A stretch of DNA of 64,000 nucleotides from Cytophagaceae bacterium (GTDB lineage: Bacteria > Bacteroidota > Bacteroidia > Cytophagales > UBA9547). A program made the position numbers and the translations under genes. Shown in pieces: positions 10,501 through 16,772 of this stretch (position 1 is the stretch's first letter; each line of letters starts with the position of its first letter). Location of the stretch: positions 66,724-130,723 of the forward strand of contig JAIYAU010000058.1 in assembly GCA_027488865.1 (NCBI GenBank). Reading direction: 5' to 3'. The notes under the pieces are model-generated. The model made no database searches. It saw nothing but the letters and a program-made list of their open reading frames with translations, and was not told the origin of the DNA.

Positions 10501-12998
10501 GTAATATTAATTAAAACTGTGTCTCTAACAGCATTACAAGTTCCTAATCCTGCAGTAGTGGTAACAATAACTCTTGCAATGCCAGCAGCTATTTCAACAG
10601 CAGTAGGTGTATAGGTGGGGTTAGCATTAGTTACACTAGGTGTAAACATCCCCCCTCCCCCACTCCAAGTAGCAGCCGTGGCTACCGTCATGGTTCTGGA
10701 CAAGCTAGCTGCTGGACTAGTAGCGCAAACCGTTCTATCAGCACCTGCAGATATAGTGGGTGCGGCTGTAAATCTAATACGCATTTGGTCCGATACTGCC
10801 CTACAAAGACCATTATTAGTTGTGGTTAATGTGAGTACAACATTGGTAGCTGCAATTTCAGCGGCCGTCGGGGAATAAGTAGCATTGAGAGTATTAACAT
10901 TGGCTGTAAAAGTACCTGAACCTCCAGACCATACTGCAGAACCCGTAGAGGTAACACCAGCTAAAACCGTATTCGCATTATTACCACAAACTGTTCTGTC
11001 CGCTCCAGCATTTACTGTTGGAGTTTGAATGATAGAAATTCTCATTTGATCAACAGCAGCGGGACAAACACCATTACCAGTAGTAGTTGTTAATGTTAAT
11101 GTAATGGGAGTTCCAGCTGTTAGTTCAGCAGAAGAAGGTGTATAAGTAGGTGTTAAAGAATTCCTATTTGGGGCAAATGAACCTGCTCCTCCTGACCATG
11201 TTGCAGCAGTAGCAACACTAATTGTTCCTCTAATTGCTAGAGCAGTGTTATTTCTACAAACAGAAGTATCTCTTCCAGCATTTGCTGATGGAACTGTGGT
11301 AAAAGAAAGCACCATAGAATCTTTGGAAGCTATACAAAGTCCATTACCTATTGACTCGAGTAAGATTTTGACACTTCCAGCGCTTAAATCGGCAGCAGAG
11401 GGCGTATACCTAGCATTTGTATCAGTGGTACTTGTAAATGTTCCTGTTCCGGTTGTAGACCACCTAATACTTGCGGCTCCTTTCATAAATCCATTTAGCT
11501 GATAAGGCGTACCATTACCACAATGGTTATCATTATTAGCACTTCCAAAACCTGATTTAAGTTTGTTCGCGTCAACATTTACTGAGTTATGTATGTAGGT
11601 AACAGGATTGCTAGTTGTAATATTTGCATACCACCAAGAGTTGATAGTTTCGGAACATGGAGGACAATTATTAGACCCACGACCAGTCCATCTATGACAA
11701 CCTGTTGCTAAGGCACACCCTGTTAAATTCACTTTACCATCTACTGCTGTACCTGGGGTGATATTCGAATCATCCCAAAATATTTTAGGTTGAGTCACTG
11801 TACCCCTTGGTCTTACCAAAGTTACTAAAAGTCCATTTCTGTTATCTTCACAATCATATAATGGAAGGTGAGTTATTCCATTTAAAAAATCTACCTGAAC
11901 AGGAAATTGTGTTCCATTCAAAACTGGAGCTCCTAAACCATTTAAACCGTCCCAAGGAACACAGTTTAGACCAGCAACTGCTGTGAAACTAATTTGCCTA
12001 TCAATAGTGGCAATTTGATATCCTGGTACACCATTTAAATCCAGTGTTACTATGATGTTACCTGGTTTATCTACTGTGACATTTACACAAATATTACTAC
12101 CACAACCAATAGGTTGTGGATCAGCAAGAAGTTTCCCATAGGTCCCTGTAGGATAACATAGTGAATCTGGATCATTTATAAAAATTTTATATTGTGGATA
12201 AACAAATCTATCAGGTCTTGATTTTCTATCAGCCACTGGATCACCAGTATCTAAACATCCAGTAGCATTACAAGAAACTGAAAAGGCATGCGGTTCAATG
12301 CCGTTTCCACTCCATTTCGTTACAATCCCGTCATCCGCATAAATAAAAAATTGACCACTAAAAACACTATTTGCATCAGTTAGCTGCCATGCCTTAGACC
12401 ATAATCTTCCTTCAGCAACTATACCGTTTGTTCTTACAACTGTTACGTCAAAAAACCGTACAGAAATCTCATTAGCGGCATATGTAGTAGAATTACCGCG
12501 GTTAAATTCTATATAATAGTCTCCAGCAGTTGGAGCTACAAATCCTGTATCGTTATAACCAGTGGCACCCACAATTGACCTTGGTCCAGCTACAGCCTCA
12601 TCATAAGTATTAATAAATGCTTCACCAGCTGCACTTGGCATGAGCATCGGCCCAAAAACAACAACTCCCGCCTGATTTTTAATTCTAAAAAATGTGTTTG
12701 ATTGGTTTCCACGAAAACCAAATCTAACCCTTTCGCCAGGATTGCAAATTCTAATATTTAGTCTATAATCAACATCATTTGTACCATTGGGATAAGGAAT
12801 TGCATTGGGAGTATACATCGCAAAAGGAATGTTTAGCCCTGTTCCGCTGTTTGCTCTATTTATAAGTAAATAATAAGTATCAGTGGTATTAGGTTGAATT
12901 TGTTTTGTTCCTTCAGCAAAAATGAGCTGTATGATATAAATAAAAAATATTACTAATAATCCAGTTTTGTTTATGTTGATATAATTTTTCATGTCCAT
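1599..12998 (-). CDS. Giant exported repeat protein (3799 aa) with T9SS type B (gliding-motility-associated) C-terminal domain
   Basis: The protein opens with a signal peptide (LLVIFFIYIIQLIFAEG, residues about 13-30), followed by a unique N-terminal region of roughly 450 residues. About 32 tandem repeats of 85-90 residues follow (residues about 488-3310). Each repeat runs NAGxDxxxC, then W(S/T)xxGxGxF, PNNxxLNAxYxPS, and TLTTTGNGxC, and so carries two conserved cysteines. A more divergent PKD/Ig-like segment comes next. The protein ends with VFVPTAFTPG ... FSRWGEIIF ... WDGTYKGEPVPIGLYPF, the hallmark of the CHU_C / gliding-motility-associated T9SS sorting domain. It should cross the outer membrane through T9SS and be surface-attached or secreted, most likely as an adhesin or filament in the SprB style. 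Its function is inferred from architecture only. The 3' end is tightly followed by rpsT, so it ends a transcription unit. Confidence 0.9.
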   Translation of the reverse strand: MDMKNYININKTGLLVIFFIYIIQLIFAEGTKQIQPNTTDTYYLLINRANSGTGLNIPFAMYTPNAIPYPNGTNDVDYRLNIRICNPGERVRFGFRGNQSNTFFRIKNQAGVVVFGPMLMPSAAGEAFINTYDEAVAGPRSIVGATGYNDTGFVAPTAGDYYIEFNRGNSTTYAANEISVRFFDVTVVRTNGIVAEGRLWSKAWQLTDANSVFSGQFFIYADDGIVTKWSGNGIEPHAFSVSCNATGCLDTGDPVADRKSRPDRFVYPQYKIFINDPDSLCYPTGTYGKLLADPQPIGCGSNICVNVTVDKPGNIIVTLDLNGVPGYQIATIDRQISFTAVAGLNCVPWDGLNGLGAPVLNGTQFPVQVDFLNGITHLPLYDCEDNRNGLLVTLVRPRGTVTQPKIFWDDSNITPGTAVDGKVNLTGCALATGCHRWTGRGSNNCPPCSETINSWWYANITTSNPVTYIHNSVNVDANKLKSGFGSANNDNHCGNGTPYQLNGFMKGAASIRWSTTGTGTFTSTTDTNARYTPSAADLSAGSVKILLESIGNGLCIASKDSMVLSFTTVPSANAGRDTSVCRNNTALAIRGTISVATAATWSGGAGSFAPNRNSLTPTYTPSSAELTAGTPITLTLTTTTGNGVCPAAVDQMRISIIQTPTVNAGADRTVCGNNANTVLAGVTSTGSAVWSGGSGTFTANVNTLNATYSPTAAEIAATNVVLTLTTTNNGLCRAVSDQMRIRFTAAPTISAGADRTVCATSPAASLSRTMTVATAATWSGGGGMFTPSVTNANPTYTPTAVEIAAGIARVIVTTTAGLGTCNAVRDTVLINITGRPTANAGADRTICFNRPTVSLSGSVTNATGGRWLGAGTFSPNNTSLNTTYAPTAAEITARLSILVLETTGIGTCTRALDTVLVVVANTPSVNAGVDGSVCSNNRTLSLSTATGTFETYKWTTNGTGKFNPGGDSSFTLRPIYLPSAADTALGTVTLTLQGRSTSCNPINDQMNITFTSSPIVTSSSSVSICKNNAIASVNGSSSTGSGVWSGGSGSFSPNAITASPTYTPSAAEITSGSIVQLTYTSANNGNCLAKFSKTNILFTNSPSVNAGVDQTLCANKSLTTLAGVSSTNAGSWSGGVGSFTPNALSLNATYAPSKADSTAGFVVLTLTSSSNGNCNAVNDQVRINLTPAPTISAGTDLNICADVPVATLSGTVVGSTSVIWTGGLGSFSPNNTNQSPTYTASSLESSRGKAMLNVTSSGNNNCNPVSDSVIINIAPAPTADAGPDQTICASATTVSLSGSFANAGGVLWTSNGTGTFSNTSALSPTYTPSAADRTTGAVTITLSTTGNNRCQAVSDVMRIFFVSSPTVNAGVDQIVCQNDFPVNLSGSGSPATWSGGLGTFVPNNTTQNAKYTPSAAEITAGSVTLTLTTNPIAFCSSVSDQVVITLKSAPTANAGADQAVCGNSSTFNISGTVTNATGGSWTTLGSGTFIPNSNALVGSYQPSSSDISNGSTTLILSTTGNAGCSAVKDTVRITIAPVVSVNAGPDQSFCRNNVNLNLLGTVVNTSGGTWSGGTGTFSPNNSTLNAKYIPSAAELALGSVNLQLSTIASNVCPSLTDFVRFTFTAEPTVNAGADKTICADKDTVNLSGIINSIPTGVSWSTSGSGTFSPSSAALKTSYFLSTSEKNAGIVTLTLMTTGNGACLPATDQMVLNITPKPTINIGKDTSICADRSSISLLARFTVASNVVWKTSNNGTYNDTSLTAPLYTFSANEKAAEIVTLTATTKGNGTCQAVSDQILINLTPAPTVNAGFDQITCENVANINLLGSVTVASGGIWTTSGTGTFSNNNLLATTYSPSALDISNGKVKLALRTTGNGTCNSVIDTLQVQIDPKPTASAGSNVSICADSIGIAINGIVGVATGGKWTSSGGGNFFPNNTTLNANYVPSQADRTAGSVNIILTTTGNGSCNADISQFTLTIVPTPTTNAGPDQTICADKDTIYLSGSQANATGAAWYFTGSGLLAPSNTSLTPYYLISPTDRAAGKVVFGLNTTGNGICKAANDLIIATIAPKPVVNAGSDLFICADAGVIPLSGLVLNAGGGQWSTSGGGFFTPNDNALSSTYVISENDLTTGNFNLVLKSTNNGSCSEISDTIDIKITTAPTIDLPNDIESCVNTNNISLSVNLTVASGVNWSTSGSGLFSPNNTSTIVSYQPSALDRTNGVVKIKATTTGNGTCKSKTDSLNITLKNLPQVDAGADFITCADQNVVFLSGTVTNAKGIKWETSGIGTFQPSDTAINAVYNFSAADSLFGNVIIQATSTGNGPCPQATDSKNVTFTPIPTVSAGPDITTCPTADSIQLNGVVTVAAGGFWSSNGSGTFLPNDFDLNAIYQPSPKDIANGVVTLTLISQDNGFCDFYSDALQIFFQPSPNIDAGTNKTICKTDFPISLEGSGPSGQWINGLGTFTPNNKALNATYIPSASEISAGFVKLVVLSTKTGSCAQSQDSVTFSFIDGPVIDAGIDTSICANGNGLTLYASSNGLSSGVQWSTASGTGTFLPNANSLNPTFIPSDFQKTNGRATLTLTSTGNGVCAEVKDVVILNITPSPTVNIGPNLTLCTDLPSVQFQSSYTIAKNLLWTSLGDGVFDNDILDNPTYSFGNNDFVNKKVKIIATTQGVGLCNSLSDTLEITFIEKPSISAGNDTVICASNTELDLRGKITNAAGGEWISSSGGSFAPNQFLVNSTYIPTALDRTNQTVSLYFKTIGVGSCIPLVDTVLVTINPLPTVDAGKDTTLCASPNPIDIFGSASTASVWRSPGRGIFGDSVSFTTDYLASNQDKLSGGVTITLNTTGNGACNSQIDYKTIVLIAAPIALVNAGFDQELCRDQTQAQLAGFIANAAGGIWTKFIGTGTLDDPTKVEALYTLSAQDVLGDSVKLRLTSTGNGICQAVFDDVVVRFTDTVTVAGITDNTFCADTTFQITGAVINNAGGGTWSTGGTGFFVPNANVLNAMYVPSSQDKSAGFVGLTLTSTDNGTCNAQDKNIKLTILSQPTINAGVDRSICLDATQIPIVASFGGAGGVTWTSSGTGNFNPNNTSAIYSPTTGDKNNVQINFFAQTIPNNSCKPVKDKFILNFTPRPTVNAGADVTSCGNLSQINLGGSVTIAAGGFWSTNGSGAFTPSSTALNAKYQPSLSDVSLGSVNLVLQTTGNGSCNARRDTIVALLQQIPKAEAGPAQSCAYANGVQLNGSFINATGGEWSTSGSGIFATNFAQFDARYFPSSNDNVLKVINLTYTTTGNGVCSPSVSSTTLTINELPVANSGEDQSVCINGTAQLVAKVSDDIASYSWKSLTGIDQSNSSVLTTIPITDATDYELTVTNNFGCIDRDTITVNKVDSVKFVLPPHFCLVPNLSIAPLILNGTVTAQYQWYRNNLAMNGQNDSTIIISQPGNYKIAYTVGNCQYSTVSNITEPPVLVHNDKISCINNSLDISSRSITSKAIFVWQTAGSPTGNPFTLAPVIADTNLYYVKGTDSLGCTSTDSIRVIGIEKPILTLGNDSACVGGSFVLVATPSNINKLKDYDPIYSWFKDGVYFSDNDTITSTTTSLFVATVSIDECITTDTAALKINSLPIDLLQPIIRYCSDTLTAIRIDAGQGSSLASDSIGMKYIWSTGETTRRISVNGGGDFKVTITNKSNCSFTDSVSILDRCPPKVFVPTAFTPGRNVISGNLGDDKLYVKGKHDVNYKFTIFSRWGEIIFYTEDRNESWDGTYKGEPVPIGLYPFMVSYEGIHEEFKGPYSKRGSITVIR
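3070..11535 (-). repeat. Tandem coding repeat array, about 32 units of about 265 bp
   Basis: Aligning the translated repeats by eye gives about 32 units with a mean period near 265 bp (88 residues). The protein pattern is well conserved but the DNA units are clearly diverged, so this is an old array rather than a recent expansion. Two cysteines per unit lie about 70 residues apart and could form an intradomain disulfide. Confidence 0.85.
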
Positions 12999-13089
12999 CT
13001 CCAGTTTCCTCCCTTAGATATTTTACGAAGTATGTAAATAAAAGGATGAAAATATTTATAGTTTTAATACAAAAAAATATTAATATATT

Positions 13090-13488
13090 CTAATTATCGC
13101 TAACCAAAACGATAATTATAGCCTCCTTACCATCAATAGACAAATTGGTGACCATTCTAGTCTCAAAAAGATCAATTATCTCCATTTTAAATTTGATTGA
13201 TTTTCCTTTACCAGTATTAACCGACCAAGAAAGTTGATGTTTTAAAGAATCAAAAAACCAAACATTATCTTTACCAGATACAATTGACGGGTTTTCCAAA
13301 TTCATCTTCCCGTTACTAAAAAAAATATAGGAATCCAATAATCTATCACTTTCGATTAAAGGACCATCAGGATTGGGACTTATTCTCCAACGTTTCCCAT
13401 TTTCATTATACAAATTCTGAATTTTAATGTCCTGCGCATTTGTAAAATTGACTATAAGTATAAGAACAACTGTGATAAATAATTTCAT
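13090..13488 (-). CDS. Small secreted protein, possibly lipocalin-like; function unknown
   Basis: The 132-residue protein has a clear signal peptide (MKLFITVVLILIVNFTNAQ). The mature part has alternating hydrophobic strands and the segment VWFFDSLKHQLSWSV, which is reminiscent of small lipocalin-like Bacteroidota proteins, but I recognise no diagnostic motif. It sits 91 bases upstream of the giant T9SS gene in the same direction and could share its transcript. There are no cysteines in the mature part. I cannot assign a function. Confidence 0.7.
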   Translation of the reverse strand: MKLFITVVLILIVNFTNAQDIKIQNLYNENGKRWRISPNPDGPLIESDRLLDSYIFFSNGKMNLENPSIVSGKDNVWFFDSLKHQLSWSVNTGKGKSIKFKMEIIDLFETRMVTNLSIDGKEAIIIVLVSDN

Positions 13489-13572
13489 AGTTCAACAGAG
13501 TTTTATCTTATTATACGCTTTGAAATATATTTCGGTTATTCATACGTAATATTTAGCGCATTTTAGTAGTAT

Positions 13573-13599
13573 AATAGGGCTGTTTTAAACAGCCCTATT
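13573..13599 (-). terminator. Hairpin after leuS, probable terminator
   Basis: A perfect 13-bp inverted repeat (AATAGGGCTGTTT / AAACAGCCCTATT) with a one-base centre lies six bases after the leuS stop. The T-tract on the minus strand is weak, so termination efficiency is uncertain. Confidence 0.65.
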
Positions 13600-13604
13600 T
13601 TAGA

Positions 13605-16424
13605 TTAAAGTACTACATTCACAATTTTTTTTGGAACAATGATTATTTTCTTGGGAGGTTTGCCATCAAGCCATTTTTGTACTACATTATCTTCTAGTAC
13701 TAGTTTCTCTATGTCAGTAACTGGCATGTCTGCGCCAAAAATCATTTTATGTCTTGTTTTTCCATTAATTGAAATAGGATATTCGAAGCTGTCTTCAATT
13801 AAATACTCACTATTAAAAATCGGAAATATTGCATAAGAAATTGATTGTGTATGACCAATGGCCTGCCACAATTCTTCACATATATGTGGTGCATATGGAG
13901 AAATTAATACCAACAAATCTTCCAATATTTCTTTTTTAGTACATTTTAACGCAGCCAACTCGTTTACACAAATCATAAAAGTACTTACATTGGTATTAAA
14001 AGAAAATCTTTCAATATCATCTTCTACCCTTTTGATTGTTTTATGAAGCACTTTTAATTCATCTTTTGAAGGTTGTTCATCAACTACCACCAAATTTGAT
14101 TTCTCATCATAAAATAATCGCCAAAGTTTTCTTAAAAATCTTGCAACACCATCTATGCTATTCGTATTCCAAGGTTTAAATTGTTCCAAAGGACCAAGAA
14201 ACATTTCGTATAATCTTAATGTATCAGCTCCATATTGATTAACGATGTCATCAGGATTTACCACATTATACTTTGATTTGGACATTTTTTCAATTAAAAA
14301 ATCACAATGAATAATTTCATTTCCCGACTCATCAATTGAAAATTCGAATTTAGCATCATGCAAGTCAACTCTAGATTTTTTAATTGCATCTACGCTTATG
14401 TTATCCTTGCTATCTACCAAATTAACATCCACATAGATCCAAATAAAATCTTTGTCTAAGTGCAAATTGTTTTCTTTGGCATAGGCTAACAATTGATTTT
14501 TACAAATAATTACATTCGCGCTTTTTTCTTTGCAAATTAAGGTAGATCTACCCTGTATCATCCCTTGGTTGATCATTTTAGCAAAAGGCTCTGCTGTGGG
14601 TACCAGACCCCAATCATACAAAAATTTATTCCAAAATCTTGAATATAGTAAGTGACCAGTGGCGTGTTCAGATCCGCCAATGTAAAGATCCACATCTTTC
14701 CAATAAATTGCTTTTGTATCTGAAACAAATGTTTGGTCATTTGTAGAATCCATATATCTCAAAAAATACCAACTTGATCCTGCCCAACCAGGCATGGTGG
14801 ACAGTTCATATGTATACTCGTTTTTATATTTCCAATTATTTGCTCTTCCTAAAGGCGGGTCACCTGATTCAGTAGGTTTATATTCATCAATTTCAGGGAG
14901 TAATAATGGCAATTCTGATTCTTCAAGTGCATAAGGAATACCATTCTTAAAAAATATAGGAATAGGCTCACCCCAATATCGTTGACGACTAAAAATAGCA
15001 TCACGCATCCGATAATTTACCTTAGCTTTGCCCCAACCCATCTCTTCAGTCTTGATAATTGCCTTTTCAATAGCCTCTTTTACATGGAGTCCATTTAAAA
15101 AATCAGAATTAATCATAACTCCTGCCTTTGGATCAAAATCCTCTTTCGTAATATCGCAATGGTTACCTTGTTGCACATTTATAATTGGAAGATTAAAGTG
15201 TTTTGCAAATGCAAAATCTCTGGTGTCTGATGAAGGAACCGCCATCACAGCTCCAGTCCCATAGCCATACAAGACGTAATCGGCTATCCAAACAGGAATC
15301 TCTTTATTGTTAAAAGGGTTAATCGCATAAACACCAGTAAAGACACCAGAAATAGTTTTAACATCGCTCATTCTATCCCTTTCTGATCTATTTTTGGCCA
15401 TATGTATATAATGACCCACACTCTCCCTATGCTCAGGTGTTGTAATAACCTCCACAATTGGATGCTCTGGTGCTAAGGATAAATACGTTACGCCATAAAT
15501 CGTATCTATTCTAGTGGTAAACACTTTAATAATGTGCTCTGAGCCAACTAACCGAAATTCTAATTCAGTACCTATCGATTTACCAATCCAGTTTCGCTGC
15601 ATTTCTTTTATAGGCTCGCTCCATTCTAAATCCTCAAGATCTTGAAGTAAGCGTTCTGCATAAGCTGAAATTCTTAAACACCATTGCTTCATTTCTTTAC
15701 GCTCAACAGGATAACCACCCCGTTCAGAAACTCCATCTTTTACCTCCTCATTTGCCAACACAGTACCTAATGCAGGACACCAATTTACGGTAACCTCAGC
15801 CAAAAACGCCAAACGATACTCCAATAAAATGATGTATTTTTCATTATCAGTAAAGTTAGTCCAATCATTTGCCGAAAATATTAAAGAATAATCAGTAGCG
15901 GCTTTAACTTTTTCATTGCCTTCGGTATTAAAAGTTTCAATTAACGATTCAATAGATTGCGCCTTATTTAATGTTTTATTATACCAAGAATTAAAAAAAA
16001 AAAAAAAAATCCATTGTGTCCATTTATAATAGCTAGGACTTGATGTCCTTACTTCTCTGCTCCAGTCAAAAGAAAACCCCAAATTATCTAATTGTTCTCG
16101 ATATCTGTTAATATTTTTATCAGTAGTAATAGCAGGATGTTGACCTGTCTGAATGGCATATTGCTCAGCTGGTAATCCAAAAGCATCATATCCCATGGGA
16201 TGAAGCACATTATATCCCTTACTTCTTTTGAAACGCGCCATAATATCACTGGCAATGTATCCTAGTGGATGTCCTACATGTAAACCCGCACCTGAGGGAT
16301 ATGGGAACATGTCAAGTACATAATATTTTGGTTTGTCTAATTTTTCTGAAACTTTAAAAATCTGGTTATCAGACCAATACTTTTGCCACTTTTTTTCAAT
16401 ATCTAAAAACTGATACTCTGCCAT
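13605..16424 (-). CDS. leuS: Leucyl-tRNA synthetase
   Basis: This is a class I synthetase that charges tRNA-Leu. Visible features are the HIGH-type motif in GLHVGHPLGY, the CP1 editing region with VFTTRIDTIYG, the sequence GGSEHATGHLLYSRFW, and the KMSKS loop in EKMSKSKYN. Before KMSKS there is an extra stretch of about 70 residues (starting after GMIQGRS), which I associate with Bacteroidota LeuRS. I place the start at MAEYQFLDIEKKW, 15 codons inside the ORF-track start, because the predicted promoter at 16481-16510 would initiate near 16474, leaving only about 5 bases before the upstream ATG. That gives 939 residues, normal for the group. A run of phenylalanines follows KWTQWI, encoded by a 17-base homopolymer (see separate entry). 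Confidence 0.96.
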   Translation of the reverse strand: MAEYQFLDIEKKWQKYWSDNQIFKVSEKLDKPKYYVLDMFPYPSGAGLHVGHPLGYIASDIMARFKRSKGYNVLHPMGYDAFGLPAEQYAIQTGQHPAITTDKNINRYREQLDNLGFSFDWSREVRTSSPSYYKWTQWIFFFFFNSWYNKTLNKAQSIESLIETFNTEGNEKVKAATDYSLIFSANDWTNFTDNEKYIILLEYRLAFLAEVTVNWCPALGTVLANEEVKDGVSERGGYPVERKEMKQWCLRISAYAERLLQDLEDLEWSEPIKEMQRNWIGKSIGTELEFRLVGSEHIIKVFTTRIDTIYGVTYLSLAPEHPIVEVITTPEHRESVGHYIHMAKNRSERDRMSDVKTISGVFTGVYAINPFNNKEIPVWIADYVLYGYGTGAVMAVPSSDTRDFAFAKHFNLPIINVQQGNHCDITKEDFDPKAGVMINSDFLNGLHVKEAIEKAIIKTEEMGWGKAKVNYRMRDAIFSRQRYWGEPIPIFFKNGIPYALEESELPLLLPEIDEYKPTESGDPPLGRANNWKYKNEYTYELSTMPGWAGSSWYFLRYMDSTNDQTFVSDTKAIYWKDVDLYIGGSEHATGHLLYSRFWNKFLYDWGLVPTAEPFAKMINQGMIQGRSTLICKEKSANVIICKNQLLAYAKENNLHLDKDFIWIYVDVNLVDSKDNISVDAIKKSRVDLHDAKFEFSIDESGNEIIHCDFLIEKMSKSKYNVVNPDDIVNQYGADTLRLYEMFLGPLEQFKPWNTNSIDGVARFLRKLWRLFYDEKSNLVVVDEQPSKDELKVLHKTIKRVEDDIERFSFNTNVSTFMICVNELAALKCTKKEILEDLLVLISPYAPHICEELWQAIGHTQSISYAIFPIFNSEYLIEDSFEYPISINGKTRHKMIFGADMPVTDIEKLVLEDNVVQKWLDGKPPKKIIIVPKKIVNVVL
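15993..16009 (-). repeat. 17-base A/T homopolymer inside leuS
   Basis: The plus strand shows 17 consecutive As, read on the minus strand as ATT followed by five TTT codons. It lies between WTQWI and NSWYN. Related LeuRS proteins have a mixed FLxLF-type stretch there, so the run keeps the expected length and frame. Confidence 0.9.
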
Positions 16425-16480
16425 TGTAAAATGTACTTTAAGATTGTAGATATAAACTACTATATCCAATTAATAAAATA

Positions 16481-16510
16481 CAAAGTTATAAAGTTGTTGG
16501 TCGCAACAAA
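16481..16510 (-). promoter_or_regulatory. Bacteroidota-type promoter for leuS
   Basis: On the minus strand TTTG is followed after 18 bases by TAACTTTG, matching the Bacteroidota consensus. The expected start of transcription near 16474 gives a leader of about 50 bases to the MAEYQF start codon. The rest of the 16425-16772 gap holds the terminator below and no gene that I can see. Confidence 0.75.
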
Positions 16511-16717
16511 TAATTAAAGTGTATAAAATAGGGTGCACGCAATACTAAAAATACGACTAAGAAAAAAAACAACGAATAAAATTAAGCAAGAAAAGCTTCG
16601 AAAATCTAACTTCAAATTATTCAATAGCTGATGTTCATTTACCGAAGACTTGGTTGATCGAAATAATTAGTAGTTGATTTTAATTTATAACTATATAAAA
16701 CTATGATTAAGAAGAAT

Positions 16718-16760
16718 AAAAAAAGGGGGTTATATGGATATAATATAACCCCCTTTTTTT
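16718..16760 (-). terminator. Strong (bidirectional) terminator of the 3608-aa gene
   Basis: An 11-bp stem GGGGGTTATAT / ATATAACCCCC with a seven-base loop is flanked by seven As and seven Ts, so it works in either direction. It lies 13 bases beyond the stop codon of the giant gene. Confidence 0.9.
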
Positions 16761-16772
16761 ATAATTTATAAA

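Noticed and set aside
1912-11502. Many plus-strand ORFs of 60-112 residues opposite the 3799-residue gene
   Set aside because: They recur with the repeat period and are shadows of the tandem repeats on the minus strand.
3070-11535. Regular spacing of about 265 bp considered as a CRISPR or satellite array
   Set aside because: The units are long, diverged in DNA and keep one open reading frame, so they are protein-domain repeats.
13605-16469. Possible frameshift in leuS at the poly-A tract
   Set aside because: By my count the tract keeps the frame and the expected number of residues between WTQWI and NSWYN, so the gene reads intact.
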